Below, piece by piece: positions 1 through 7,835 of a DNA stretch of 64,000 bases. The notes below the pieces were generated by a model. That model saw nothing but the letters and a program-made list of their open reading frames with translations. It made no database searches and was not told the DNA's origin. The translations under genes and the position numbers were made by a program. Each line of letters begins with the position of its first letter. Position 1 is the first letter of the stretch. Source of the DNA: Promicromonospora iranensis (GTDB lineage: Bacteria; Actinomycetota; Actinomycetes; Actinomycetales; Cellulomonadaceae); assembly GCF_028994805.1 (NCBI RefSeq), contig NZ_JAJQQP010000002.1:62001-126000 (forward strand), read 5' to 3'.

Positions 1-1437
1 CCAGTCCCGGTACCGGGGGGTGTTGAGCCCGAGCGCCAGCTGCTGGGAGCCGTCGTCGCCGCGGACGGTGTACCGCTCGGTGATCCTCGTGTTCTTGATG
101 TCCAGCGTCAGCACCCCGGGAGGCGTCCCGTCCCGCTGGACGGCGGTGGGGTAGCCGGCATCGAGCTGCCGCCCCGCATACCAGTGACCCGAGACCGCCC
201 CGACGGTCAGATGGGTGAACGGGAGCCCGTCCTCGCCCACCAGGTCCTTCCACCCCGCCATCAGGTCACCTTCGCGCAGGTTCTCCGACATGTGGGTGTG
301 CCCGCCGAGGGAGATGACCTCCCGGCCCTCGAGGATGTCGTAGATCTCCTGCAGCTGCTTGGTGCGGTGCGAGTCGCTGTACCAGAACTCCAGCAGCGGG
401 CTGTGCCCGGCCAGCACGATGGCGCGGTCCTCGGGCACGGCCGCGATGTCGTTGCGTAGCCACTCCAGCTGGCGCTCGCCGAGGCCGTAGGTGTACCGGC
501 TCGTGGTGCCGGGGTACTCGATGGTGCTCAGCGCCACGACGTGGGCCTTGCCGACGTCGTAGGAGAAGTACTCCGGGCCGAGCTGGGCGCGGAACGTGTC
601 GAAGTTGTGGTCCCGCGCGGGGGAGTCGAAGTCGAGGTCATGGTTGCCGGGCAGGAACCGGGCCGGACCGTTGAGGGTCTGCGTCAGGTCCCTCGTCTCG
701 TCGAACAGCGACAGGTCGTCGCCCACCACGTCGCCGAGGAACAGGACGCCGCAGCCGGTGTAGTCGCTCCGCTCGGCCAGGTCCGCGAACGCGCCCGCCC
801 TGGCGTACTCGGCCTCCTTCGTGTTGTAGGTCTGCACGTCGGCGCCGATCGCGCAGTGCTGCTCGGGCGAGCGCGTCTCCGTGCTCGCGGTGAGCGGAAA
901 GTTCAGCTCGTCCGGCACCGGGCCGGTGGGCTCCAGGCCGCCGTAGCGCAGCTCGGGGGAACCGGCGGGCAGGTGGTGGTAGTGGAACTGGGCGACGTTG
1001 TCGTCGTCGACCGGCACCTGGTAGCCGCGGGGCTGCGTGACGAAGACTGTCATGTTGGCCTCGACCGGCAGCTCGTAGCGGCCCTTGCTGTCGGTGGTGG
1101 TCACCACGCGGCCGTTGGACACCGAGACGCCGGCCAGCCCGCGCTCGTTCCGGTCCCGCGTCGAGCTACGGTTCCGGTCCACGAAGACGGTGCCCGTGAC
1201 GGTCGCTCGGTCCGCGCTGGATCCCTCGACGACATCGACGCCGCCACGGTAGGCGGTCTCGTTCCAGTCGGTCTCGTTCCGGTCGGCGGCGGCCGACGTC
1301 GCTCCGTGAGACGTGCCGTCTGCGGGTGCGGCGCTGCTGGCCACCGGTGCCAGCAGAGCGCCGGAGAGAGTGACGACGAGTGCGCCGACGCCCCACCGCG
1401 CCGAACGTCGGGTGCGTGATCCAGACACCGGATTCAC
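1..1437 (-). CDS. Secreted calcineurin-like metallophosphoesterase (3' end outside window)
   Basis: Reads leftward and is still open at base 1, giving 479 codons. The GTG at 1437 follows a GAGGAG ribosome site and opens a twin-arginine-rich, then hydrophobic segment ending near VASSAAPA, a typical export signal. An N-terminal domain of about 100 residues precedes the phosphoesterase core. Metal-binding motifs appear in order: LGDVVGDD, GNHDLDFDS and GGHTHMSENL. The region after GGHTH resembles the C-terminal domain of this phosphoesterase family. It probably hydrolyses phosphomono- or diesters outside the membrane; the substrate cannot be told. The family is usually about 500 residues, so only a short tail is missing. 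Confidence 0.85.
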   Translation of the reverse strand, partial: MNPVSGSRTRRSARWGVGALVVTLSGALLAPVASSAAPADGTSHGATSAAADRNETDWNETAYRGGVDVVEGSSADRATVTGTVFVDRNRSSTRDRNERGLAGVSVSNGRVVTTTDSKGRYELPVEANMTVFVTQPRGYQVPVDDDNVAQFHYHHLPAGSPELRYGGLEPTGPVPDELNFPLTASTETRSPEQHCAIGADVQTYNTKEAEYARAGAFADLAERSDYTGCGVLFLGDVVGDDLSLFDETRDLTQTLNGPARFLPGNHDLDFDSPARDHNFDTFRAQLGPEYFSYDVGKAHVVALSTIEYPGTTSRYTYGLGERQLEWLRNDIAAVPEDRAIVLAGHSPLLEFWYSDSHRTKQLQEIYDILEGREVISLGGHTHMSENLREGDLMAGWKDLVGEDGLPFTHLTVGAVSGHWYAGRQLDAGYPTAVQRDGTPPGVLTLDIKNTRITERYTVRGDDGSQQLALGLNTPRYRDW

Positions 1438-1658
1438 AGGGATCTCCTCGCTGTAGCGTCGCCGACCTGTATGGCCGGCAGGTCGCCACTCTGGCGATCA
1501 CGCGTGAACCGGACCCGGCTTTCTGTTGATTGCCGGGTGAATTTGACCTGTCCCGGTGGCGGCGGTGCCGTCGGCTCGCGCTACCTGTCCGGCGGTCAGG
1601 TGAGGAGCATCTCGATGAACGGCCCTGGGGAAGGGCGTCGGGTGCGCGGGTCGAGGGC

Positions 1659-2175
1659 TCAGTGCTTTCGCTCCGCTCCGGTGTCTGCCCAGGTGAGCCA
1701 CTGCTCGAACGGCTCGATGCCAGCGAGGGCCGGGTCGACTGTTCGCGCTCCGAGCGCGAAGTCTGCTGCGGGCTTTCTGAGCATCTGGAGCAGGGACCAT
1801 GGCCAATGCGCTCGGTCGCCGGATCGGGTACCCACGCGGTTCGGGATGAGCACGTGATCGTCAGTTCGTCACTGTCGGGCGAGAACTCGAGCTTGGCTTC
1901 GGTGCCCTGCGAGTACATGTCGAGCCTAGAGAGGTCACCTGACTCAAGGTTATCGAGCAGGTCCGACAGTTGCTCCAGGAACACCGACATGTCGTAGTCG
2001 ACGCTCATCGGCCAGGGTTCACGGCCGAAACCGCTCAGGGTAAACCGTGCGCCTTCAGCCTCTGCGAGGACCTGGCAGAGAGCTCGATGACAAGGCATTC
2101 GTAGTCATAGGTCAGGTCGAACGAGTGGCCACTGTTCCCGAGGCCGCTGGACTCGTACGCGACGCGAAAGGCCAT
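1659..2175 (-). pseudogene. Decayed immunity-like protein gene (two frameshifts)
   Basis: Three protein-like segments lie end to end in three frames. The first begins MAFRVAYESSGLGNSG at ATG 2175. The second, from about 2071, holds FTLSGFGREPWPMSVDYDM and SQGTEAKLEFSPDSDELTI and reads to about 1830. The third, to the TGA at 1659, holds PWSLLQMLRKPAADF. Joined, they form one protein of about 170 residues of a kind I recognise as a small actinobacterial family found beside polymorphic toxins, with W-P-x-P and QG-x-E motifs. Each junction needs a one-base loss. The ATG shares its A with the stop of the upstream broken gene. An assembly error is possible but would need several independent errors here. 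Confidence 0.6.
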
Positions 2176-2960
2176 CAGGGTTTCTCCAGGATCGGGTAGG
2201 CGCCCTCAATCATTCCGTTGTACCGCGGTAAGGCCCTGGAGTCACAGTGCCAGTCTGCCCGCTTGGTTGACGGTGTCCTCCCACGTGACTTCGGCCAGGC
2301 TCGGCAGGGAGTCGGGCAACAACCCAGCCAGATTGGAAAGGAGCGTTTGGTCGCCGACAACGACGTATCCGCCCCACGGATGGTGGTCCAACGGAATCAG
2401 GCTGGCGTAGCCACCGGCAGGACCAGCGGCCAGATAGGTGAGCGCTGCTGACCGATCTGCCTCTTCGCGATCAACGCCGCCGAGTTCTTCGAAAGCGAAC
2501 AGGCCACGCTGCATCATGGCCGTTGATGCTGCATACCAGGCCCGGGGCGAGGCATCTGGCGCCACGAGCCCGAGGCACGAGCCGGCACCACGGGCCTCCC
2601 GTGTTGCCGTGAGGAACTCGTGCAACCTAGCCGAGCGCGGATTCAGCGTGTTCCATTCACTGCGTACCTTGAGTCCTCGAGGATTCGTCAGATCCCTTCG
2701 GCGATGAGGTCGCGCTGAAGGTCTCCATAGCGGTCGGAAAGACCAGCCGGCGGCTGTGGTGCGGCGCTCGGTGCAAACCACGTTCCCAATCCGCACCACT
2801 GGTAGGACTCCCACGCAAAGCCAAGTGTGGCGACCAGTGATGGCTCGTCCTCGGCATCGGCCGGGGGCCACGACGCAGGTGGTAATCGCCTGGAAACCTC
2901 GTCAGACCAGTGGAGCAGGGCTGCCAGTTCCGATCCGTCGATTTTCGTGATGGCTGCCAT
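2175..2960 (-). pseudogene. Decayed immunity-associated gene (two compensating frameshifts)
   Basis: ATG 2960 lies 6 bases after the preceding gene and opens an acidic 90-residue ORF (MAAITKIDGSELAALLHWSD) that stops at 2688. Protein-like sequence continues in the next frame without a start codon: VRSEWNTLNPRSARLHEF through DHHPWGGYVVVGDQTLL to about 2244. It then returns to the original frame for NGMIEGAYPILEKP and the TGA at 2175. Restoring both junctions gives one protein of about 261 residues. The final TGA overlaps the ATG of the next gene, showing the original frame was translationally coupled. No catalytic motif is recognised; position implies an immunity or immunity-accessory role. 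Confidence 0.5.
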
Positions 2961-2966
2961 ATGCGC

Positions 2967-3569
2967 TCATCTGCCTAGCCCTGTCTGGACGTCGATATGT
3001 GTGGCCAGTTCCGCGGTGGGGTTGCCCAACGACCATGCGGCGTGATCCGCGGCGTGATGTTCGATGGCGTCCCGTCGGACGACCAGGCGCTCGGGAGCAG
3101 GCGGAGTGGTGCTGGGATCGGCGATGAACGCATCCCAATCGAAGTCCTCTGTGCTGCCGCGCTTGTCGATCACTATTCCAATGACCTCGTCCGATGAAGC
3201 ACTCGCGAGCTGATCAGCACCGGATATCGCAGACTCGACCTGGTGGAACTCAAGACCGTCCAGATAACAGGTCACAGAATAGAACGCGGTGCCCGACGAG
3301 GTCTCAGTGAGGTTGCGACGGACCGTGACGACCATGTCCTCCGACTTCGAGTACCACATCTGGAAGGTCAATGACGGAGAGTCGTTGTCTTCCAGCAGCG
3401 GTACGAAGCACTCGCTGGAAATGATCTCCCGAGTTCCCTCGAGATCAATAACGCTGACCTGGCCTTCGCCGATCGGATAGGCCAGGGTCGCGCCAGTGGC
3501 CGCCAGGTGGTCGACGACGCGTTCGGTGGGTTCTCCACGAAGGAACCAGATCATGAATCCGTCAGACAT
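2967..3569 (-). CDS. Candidate immunity protein for the adjacent polymorphic toxin
   Basis: ATG 3569 lies 2 bases after the toxin stop, with an AAGGAG ribosome site inside the toxin's last codons, so the pair is co-translated. The 200-residue product is acidic, has no signal peptide or membrane segment and begins MSDGFMIWFLRGEPTERV. The family is not recognised. Immediate position after a HINT-toxin gene is the standard place for the cognate antitoxin, so the role is inferred from context: binding and neutralising the C-terminal toxin domain in the cytoplasm. It is the only intact gene of the three immunity-like genes in this run. Confidence 0.6.
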   Translation of the reverse strand: MSDGFMIWFLRGEPTERVVDHLAATGATLAYPIGEGQVSVIDLEGTREIISSECFVPLLEDNDSPSLTFQMWYSKSEDMVVTVRRNLTETSSGTAFYSVTCYLDGLEFHQVESAISGADQLASASSDEVIGIVIDKRGSTEDFDWDAFIADPSTTPPAPERLVVRRDAIEHHAADHAAWSLGNPTAELATHIDVQTGLGR

Positions 3570-3571
3570 TG

Positions 3572-5296
3572 TCACTCCTTGGGAAAGCTGTGCACGTAGC
3601 CGTCGCCGAACCACTTCTTGGCCTGGTCGATAGCGCTCGAGGGCGTTCCGTCTTCCAGGTAGTACAACGCATCGACACCGTCACGGTCAGCGGCCGCCTT
3701 GCTGATCTGCAACTTCTGGCCGAACGCTGCCGGGTTCTTCGCTTTCGCGGGTCCGCCGACGAAGATGTACTCACCGTTCGGGCCGAGGACGTCGAGACCT
3801 GTCGACCCGACACCATCGACAGACACCTTGATGTCCTGGCCTTTCGCGTTCTTCGCGAGCTTGCCGCCGACAATCCTGGCGACCCGTTCCTCGCGTGAGA
3901 GGCCGAGTGCCTCGGCCTCGTGCCCGGAGTTGTGGACGAGGATCGGTGTGTTGCCGGCGTAGATGTAGTAGTTGGAGTGGGTCTCGACGTGGAAGTTGTA
4001 GACCGTCTCCGCATCGGCCTCGGTGCGCTGTGCGGTCTCGATGGCCTGGACCGGGACGGTGGTGCCGTCCGGGGTGACCAGCAGGTCACCGACATTCAGG
4101 AACGCGGCGTCCAGCCAGCCGCGGCCCTGGACCATGAACGGGTGCTCGGCCGTGGTGGAGACCACGGACCCGTTGATGGTCAGGTGGAACAGCTCGTCGG
4201 TGGTGCGCACGAATGTCTCGGTGACCAGCTGCAGCTCGTCGCGGCCGGTGGCCAGGTCGTGGGCCCAGACCTTGTCCCCGATCCGGATCTCCTCGATCGG
4301 CCGCGGACCGTCCGGGGTATGGATCAGCGTGCCCGCGACGAAGCACTTACCGAACCCGAACTTGCACGACTTACCGGACTTCAGGCCCTGCTTGACCGCG
4401 CCCTTGCTGATCCCCTTGGCCACCCCGGTCGCAGCCTTCGCCGCCGCACCCAGACCGATCAGCGACAGTGCAGCACCCGCGATCGCGAGCCCCGCCTCCG
4501 CCCACGACCGCTCACCCGTGGCCGCGAGCGTGATGTTCGCGACCGCATTGACGATCGCCGCCACCGCCGCTATCACGATCAACACCCCGGCCAGGGCGGT
4601 ACCGACGACGGGGATGAACGCGACGATGATCGCGAGGATCCCCGCGATGGTGGAGATCATGTCGGCGATGTCCGCGATCGCGGCGACAAGCTTGGACCCC
4701 CAGTTGTCCCACCACCCATCATTGAGATCATCCGAGGACGTGATCTCCTCGATCCGGTCGATCGCATGCTCGGCCGCCCGGTTCCGGTCGGAGACCGCGG
4801 ACTCGATCGTCGACTTCGCGGACGAGATGACCCCCGCCGCCTGGTCGGCTTCACCACCGGCCTGGTCGGCCTTCTGCTCGTACTCGCGCTTCTCCGTCTC
4901 GTCCTTCGCGCTGTCGGCCAGGTCCTGCCACCGGTCCTTGGACCCGGATGCCGCCTGGACCTGGTCCTGCGCATCACGGGCCTGGTCCAACGCGGTCAGC
5001 GTCTCGGACTGCACCCGTTCCAGGGAGGAGGCGTACCCGACCAGGGCCTCGCCGGCGGCGACGTACCGGCCGTGCGCCTTACGGATCTCGCCGACGGTGT
5101 CTTCCTTCGTCGCCATCAACGCGTCCACCGCCTGCGAGACCGTGCCGTCCACATCCAACCGCGACATCGACGACGCGGCGTTGTCGATCGAGGACGCGAC
5201 CTCCAGATACTCCTGCCCACCCGAGAGCACCAGCACCGGATCACCCGGCGTCGGATCAGCATCCAACCCCACCGGCGACCAATCAGACGGCCTCAT
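3572..5296 (-). CDS. T7SS-type polymorphic toxin with pretoxin HINT domain and nuclease-like C-terminus
   Basis: 574 residues from ATG 5296, which follows a purine-rich ribosome site; an upstream in-frame start lacks one. The N-terminus (RPSDWSPVGLDADPTPGDP) matches the signal region of actinobacterial type VII-secreted toxins. Next come a charged alpha-helical stretch (residues 30-190) and a hydrophobic region with membrane-like segments (204-293). A HINT self-cleavage domain follows, from C318 (CFVAGTL) to HN at 455-456. The last 118 residues form the toxin tip, with GLDVLGPNGEYIFVGGPAK and DALYYLEDGTPSSA. That tip resembles C-terminal domains of CdiA/RHS toxins thought to be PD-(D/E)XK-like RNases; the nuclease call is inferred. 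Likely exported to kill competitors. Confidence 0.8.
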   Translation of the reverse strand: MRPSDWSPVGLDADPTPGDPVLVLSGGQEYLEVASSIDNAASSMSRLDVDGTVSQAVDALMATKEDTVGEIRKAHGRYVAAGEALVGYASSLERVQSETLTALDQARDAQDQVQAASGSKDRWQDLADSAKDETEKREYEQKADQAGGEADQAAGVISSAKSTIESAVSDRNRAAEHAIDRIEEITSSDDLNDGWWDNWGSKLVAAIADIADMISTIAGILAIIVAFIPVVGTALAGVLIVIAAVAAIVNAVANITLAATGERSWAEAGLAIAGAALSLIGLGAAAKAATGVAKGISKGAVKQGLKSGKSCKFGFGKCFVAGTLIHTPDGPRPIEEIRIGDKVWAHDLATGRDELQLVTETFVRTTDELFHLTINGSVVSTTAEHPFMVQGRGWLDAAFLNVGDLLVTPDGTTVPVQAIETAQRTEADAETVYNFHVETHSNYYIYAGNTPILVHNSGHEAEALGLSREERVARIVGGKLAKNAKGQDIKVSVDGVGSTGLDVLGPNGEYIFVGGPAKAKNPAAFGQKLQISKAAADRDGVDALYYLEDGTPSSAIDQAKKWFGDGYVHSFPKE

Positions 5297-5456
5297 CCTT
5301 ACCCCACCCCTGAGCAGCAACGACAACGACGCTGCGAGAGTACTCACCCGCTACGAATACGACCACAAAAGTTCTTCGGCCGGACCGAATCGCTGCGCAA
5401 CAGACTCCACGGGGAAAGGTCGTGACGGCAATGCGTACCCCCGCTATCGTGCCGGG

Positions 5457-5963
5457 ATGACAGGAGCATCGCGCCCGATCCTGTTCCTCGACGTCGACGG
5501 AACGCTCCTGCCGTTCGGTGGTTCCGGCATGCCGGCGGTCCCGGGCTCGCCGGACGTGTGGACGGCGTCGACGAACCCCTATCTGGGGTGGGTCGACAGG
5601 ACGCTCGGCCCGCTGCTGGCTGGGCTGGACTGCCACCTGGTGTGGGCGACGGCATGGATGGACGACGCCAACGAGGTGATCGGGCCGCTGCTCGGTCTGC
5701 CACGGCTGCCGGTGGCTGACCTGCCCGTGTACGCCGGCGACATCGGGGACGACGACCTGCAGTGGAAGACGAAAACCCTCGTTCGCATCGCTGACGGGCG
5801 GCCGTTCGTGTGGATCGACGACGTGATCGGGCAGGCGGACCGGGCGTGGGTCGAGGCCGAGCACCCGGGGGCAGCGCTGCTGCACAAGGTGGACTCGGCA
5901 GTCGGGGTCACTGCCGCGGACCTGGCCGTGATCGCTGCGTGGGTACGGGACATGGGGCGCTGA
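5457..5963 (+). CDS. Small HAD-superfamily protein (Swiss-Army-Knife type HAD)
   Basis: 168 residues from ATG 5457. HAD motif I is intact near the N-terminus (FLDVDGTLLP; D12 nucleophile, D14 acid). The sequence continues LVWATAWMDDANEVIGPLLG and ends with FVWIDDVIG, which fits the acidic motif IV of the HAD group found in RNA-repair proteins and as stand-alone actinobacterial proteins. A phosphatase acting on an unknown substrate is the family-based guess. It is transcribed away from the toxin and converges on treZ, with 12 bases between stops. Confidence 0.7.
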   Translation: MTGASRPILFLDVDGTLLPFGGSGMPAVPGSPDVWTASTNPYLGWVDRTLGPLLAGLDCHLVWATAWMDDANEVIGPLLGLPRLPVADLPVYAGDIGDDDLQWKTKTLVRIADGRPFVWIDDVIGQADRAWVEAEHPGAALLHKVDSAVGVTAADLAVIAAWVRDMGR

Positions 5964-5975
5964 AGAGAGCCCACT

Positions 5976-7835
5976 TCATGGCTGGGTGTGAGGCGCGCTA
6001 TTGAGCTGCGAGCGTTTCTGACCCGCCGCCAGCACTACGACGCCCGGTCCTTCCACGGTCACGGTCGTCGAGCCTGGCCCGCTCTCCACCCCTGCCGGGA
6101 CGCCCCCGAGCACCACGCCGGAGTCGAGCACGAGCGTCGGCGTCTCATCGTCGTGCGAGACCACGACTGATACCGGCCCCTCGTCCAGCGCCAGCACGAC
6201 GTCGATGCGGTCACCGCCGTCGACGGCGCCGCGTGTCAGCACAACGGCCCCGTCCTCGACCCGCACCGTCGTGGCCCGTCGGTCCCCGGACGCGATCGCC
6301 GGCTCGGTGCGCCGGAGCCGGATCAGTGCCCGGTAGAGGTCGAGCATCCGGCGTCCGCCGTCGGAAGAGGCCTCCGCCCAGTCCAGCCGAGAGCTCTCAA
6401 AGGTCGAGCGTGCCTGCGGGTCGGGCACCTCGACGTCGGTCCCGTACAGCTCGGCCCAGCCATGGCCGCCGAACTCCGCCGCCCGGCCGCGCGAGACCGC
6501 CTCCCCGAGCTCCGGTTCCTCGTGGTCCGAGAAGTACAGGAACGGCGTGGTCGCGCCCCACTCCTCGCCCATGAACAGCAGGGGAGTGAACGGCCCGAGC
6601 AGCACGACGGCGGCGCTGACCGCGAGCCCGCCCGGCGTCAGCACGCGGGACGGCCGGTCGCCGAGCGCCCGGTTGCCCACCTGGTCGTGGTTCTGCGAGC
6701 AGACGACGAAGCGGCGTCCGTCCAGGTCGGGCGGCACCGGGGCGCCCCAGGGCTTGTCGCGGAAGGTGGACCAGCCGCCGTCGTGCACGAAGATCTCGGT
6801 GAGGGCCTTGGCGAGCGTCTCGGGCGCGCCGAAGTCGACGTAGTAGCCGTGCCGTTCTCCGGTGAGGAGGGCGTGCAGGGCGTGGTGGACGTCGTCGGCC
6901 CACTGAGCGGTTATGCCGTACCCGGCACGGTCCTGAAAGACCTCACCGGTCGGTGTGACGGTGCGGGGGTCGTTGGCGTCGGACTCGGCCACCAGCGAGA
7001 GCGGCCGCCCGACCTCTGCGGCGAGCGCCGCGACGGCGTCGGACAGCTCGGCGAGCAGGTGCCGGGGCGAGTCGTCGGCGAGCGCGTGGACGGCGTCGAG
7101 GCGCAGCGCGTCGATGTGGAAGTCGCGGAACCAGCGCAGCGCCTTGTCGATGATGAAGGCGCGTACCTCGGCGGCGCCGTCGGCGTCGAGGTTCACGGCC
7201 GCGCCCCAGGGTGTGTGGTGCCGGTCGGTGAAGTAGGGGCCGAACTCGGCGAGGTAGTTGCCCGACGGGCCCAGGTGGTTGTCGACGACGTCGAGACAGA
7301 CCGCGAGCCCGCGAGCGTGCGCGGCGTCGACGAAGCGCTGCAGCGCGGCCGGGCCGCCGTACGGCTCGTGCACCGCCCAGAGGGCGACGCCGTCGTAGCC
7401 CCAGCCGTGGTGCCCGCCGAACCCGGCCAGCGGCATGAGCTCGACGACGTCGACGCCCAGGTCGACGAGGTGGTCGAGGCGCTCGACGGCGGCGTCGAGC
7501 GTGCCGGCCGGCGTGAACGTGCCGACGTGGAGCTCGTAGGTGACGGCGCCGAGCACCTCCTGGCCGGGCCAGGCGGCGTCGGTCCACGCGTGCGCGGCGG
7601 CGTCGAACGTGCGCGACGGGCCGTGCACGCCGGCGGGCTGCCAGGGGCTGCGCGGGTCGGGGCGCGGCGGGCCGCCGTCGAGCGAGAACGCGTAGTCGGT
7701 GCCGGGCGGGAGAGGGTGTTCGGTGCGCCACCAGCCGTCGTCGTCGACGGTCAGGGGCTCTGTGGAGCCGGTCGCCGGGAGCACGAGGTCGACGCGGGAC
7801 GCGCGCGGCGCCCAGACGCGGAGGGGCGCGGTCAT
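5976..7835 (-). CDS. treZ: Malto-oligosyltrehalose trehalohydrolase
   Basis: 619 residues. It releases trehalose from maltooligosyltrehalose made by TreY, in the cytoplasm. The N-terminal carbohydrate-binding beta-sandwich (FRVWAP-like, residues 1-90) precedes a GH13 barrel. Catalytic motifs are visible: LRLDAVHAL with the nucleophile Asp, LVAESDAND with the acid/base Glu, and SQNHDQVGNR with the transition-state Asp. ATG 7835 overlaps the treY stop by four bases (ATGA), so the two are co-translated with treY first. Length is usual for the family. The more upstream in-frame start lies inside treY and was rejected. Confidence 0.95.
   Translation of the reverse strand: MTAPLRVWAPRASRVDLVLPATGSTEPLTVDDDGWWRTEHPLPPGTDYAFSLDGGPPRPDPRSPWQPAGVHGPSRTFDAAAHAWTDAAWPGQEVLGAVTYELHVGTFTPAGTLDAAVERLDHLVDLGVDVVELMPLAGFGGHHGWGYDGVALWAVHEPYGGPAALQRFVDAAHARGLAVCLDVVDNHLGPSGNYLAEFGPYFTDRHHTPWGAAVNLDADGAAEVRAFIIDKALRWFRDFHIDALRLDAVHALADDSPRHLLAELSDAVAALAAEVGRPLSLVAESDANDPRTVTPTGEVFQDRAGYGITAQWADDVHHALHALLTGERHGYYVDFGAPETLAKALTEIFVHDGGWSTFRDKPWGAPVPPDLDGRRFVVCSQNHDQVGNRALGDRPSRVLTPGGLAVSAAVVLLGPFTPLLFMGEEWGATTPFLYFSDHEEPELGEAVSRGRAAEFGGHGWAELYGTDVEVPDPQARSTFESSRLDWAEASSDGGRRMLDLYRALIRLRRTEPAIASGDRRATTVRVEDGAVVLTRGAVDGGDRIDVVLALDEGPVSVVVSHDDETPTLVLDSGVVLGGVPAGVESGPGSTTVTVEGPGVVVLAAGQKRSQLNSAPHTQP

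Noticed and set aside
1438-1658. Gene or RNA in the gap before the phosphoesterase
   Set aside because: Only short shadow ORFs and a 7-bp hairpin; probably the promoter region of the phosphoesterase.
4023-5448. Long plus-strand reading frame leading into the HAD gene
   Set aside because: Antisense to the toxin; the real HAD start is ATG 5457, where HAD motif I begins.
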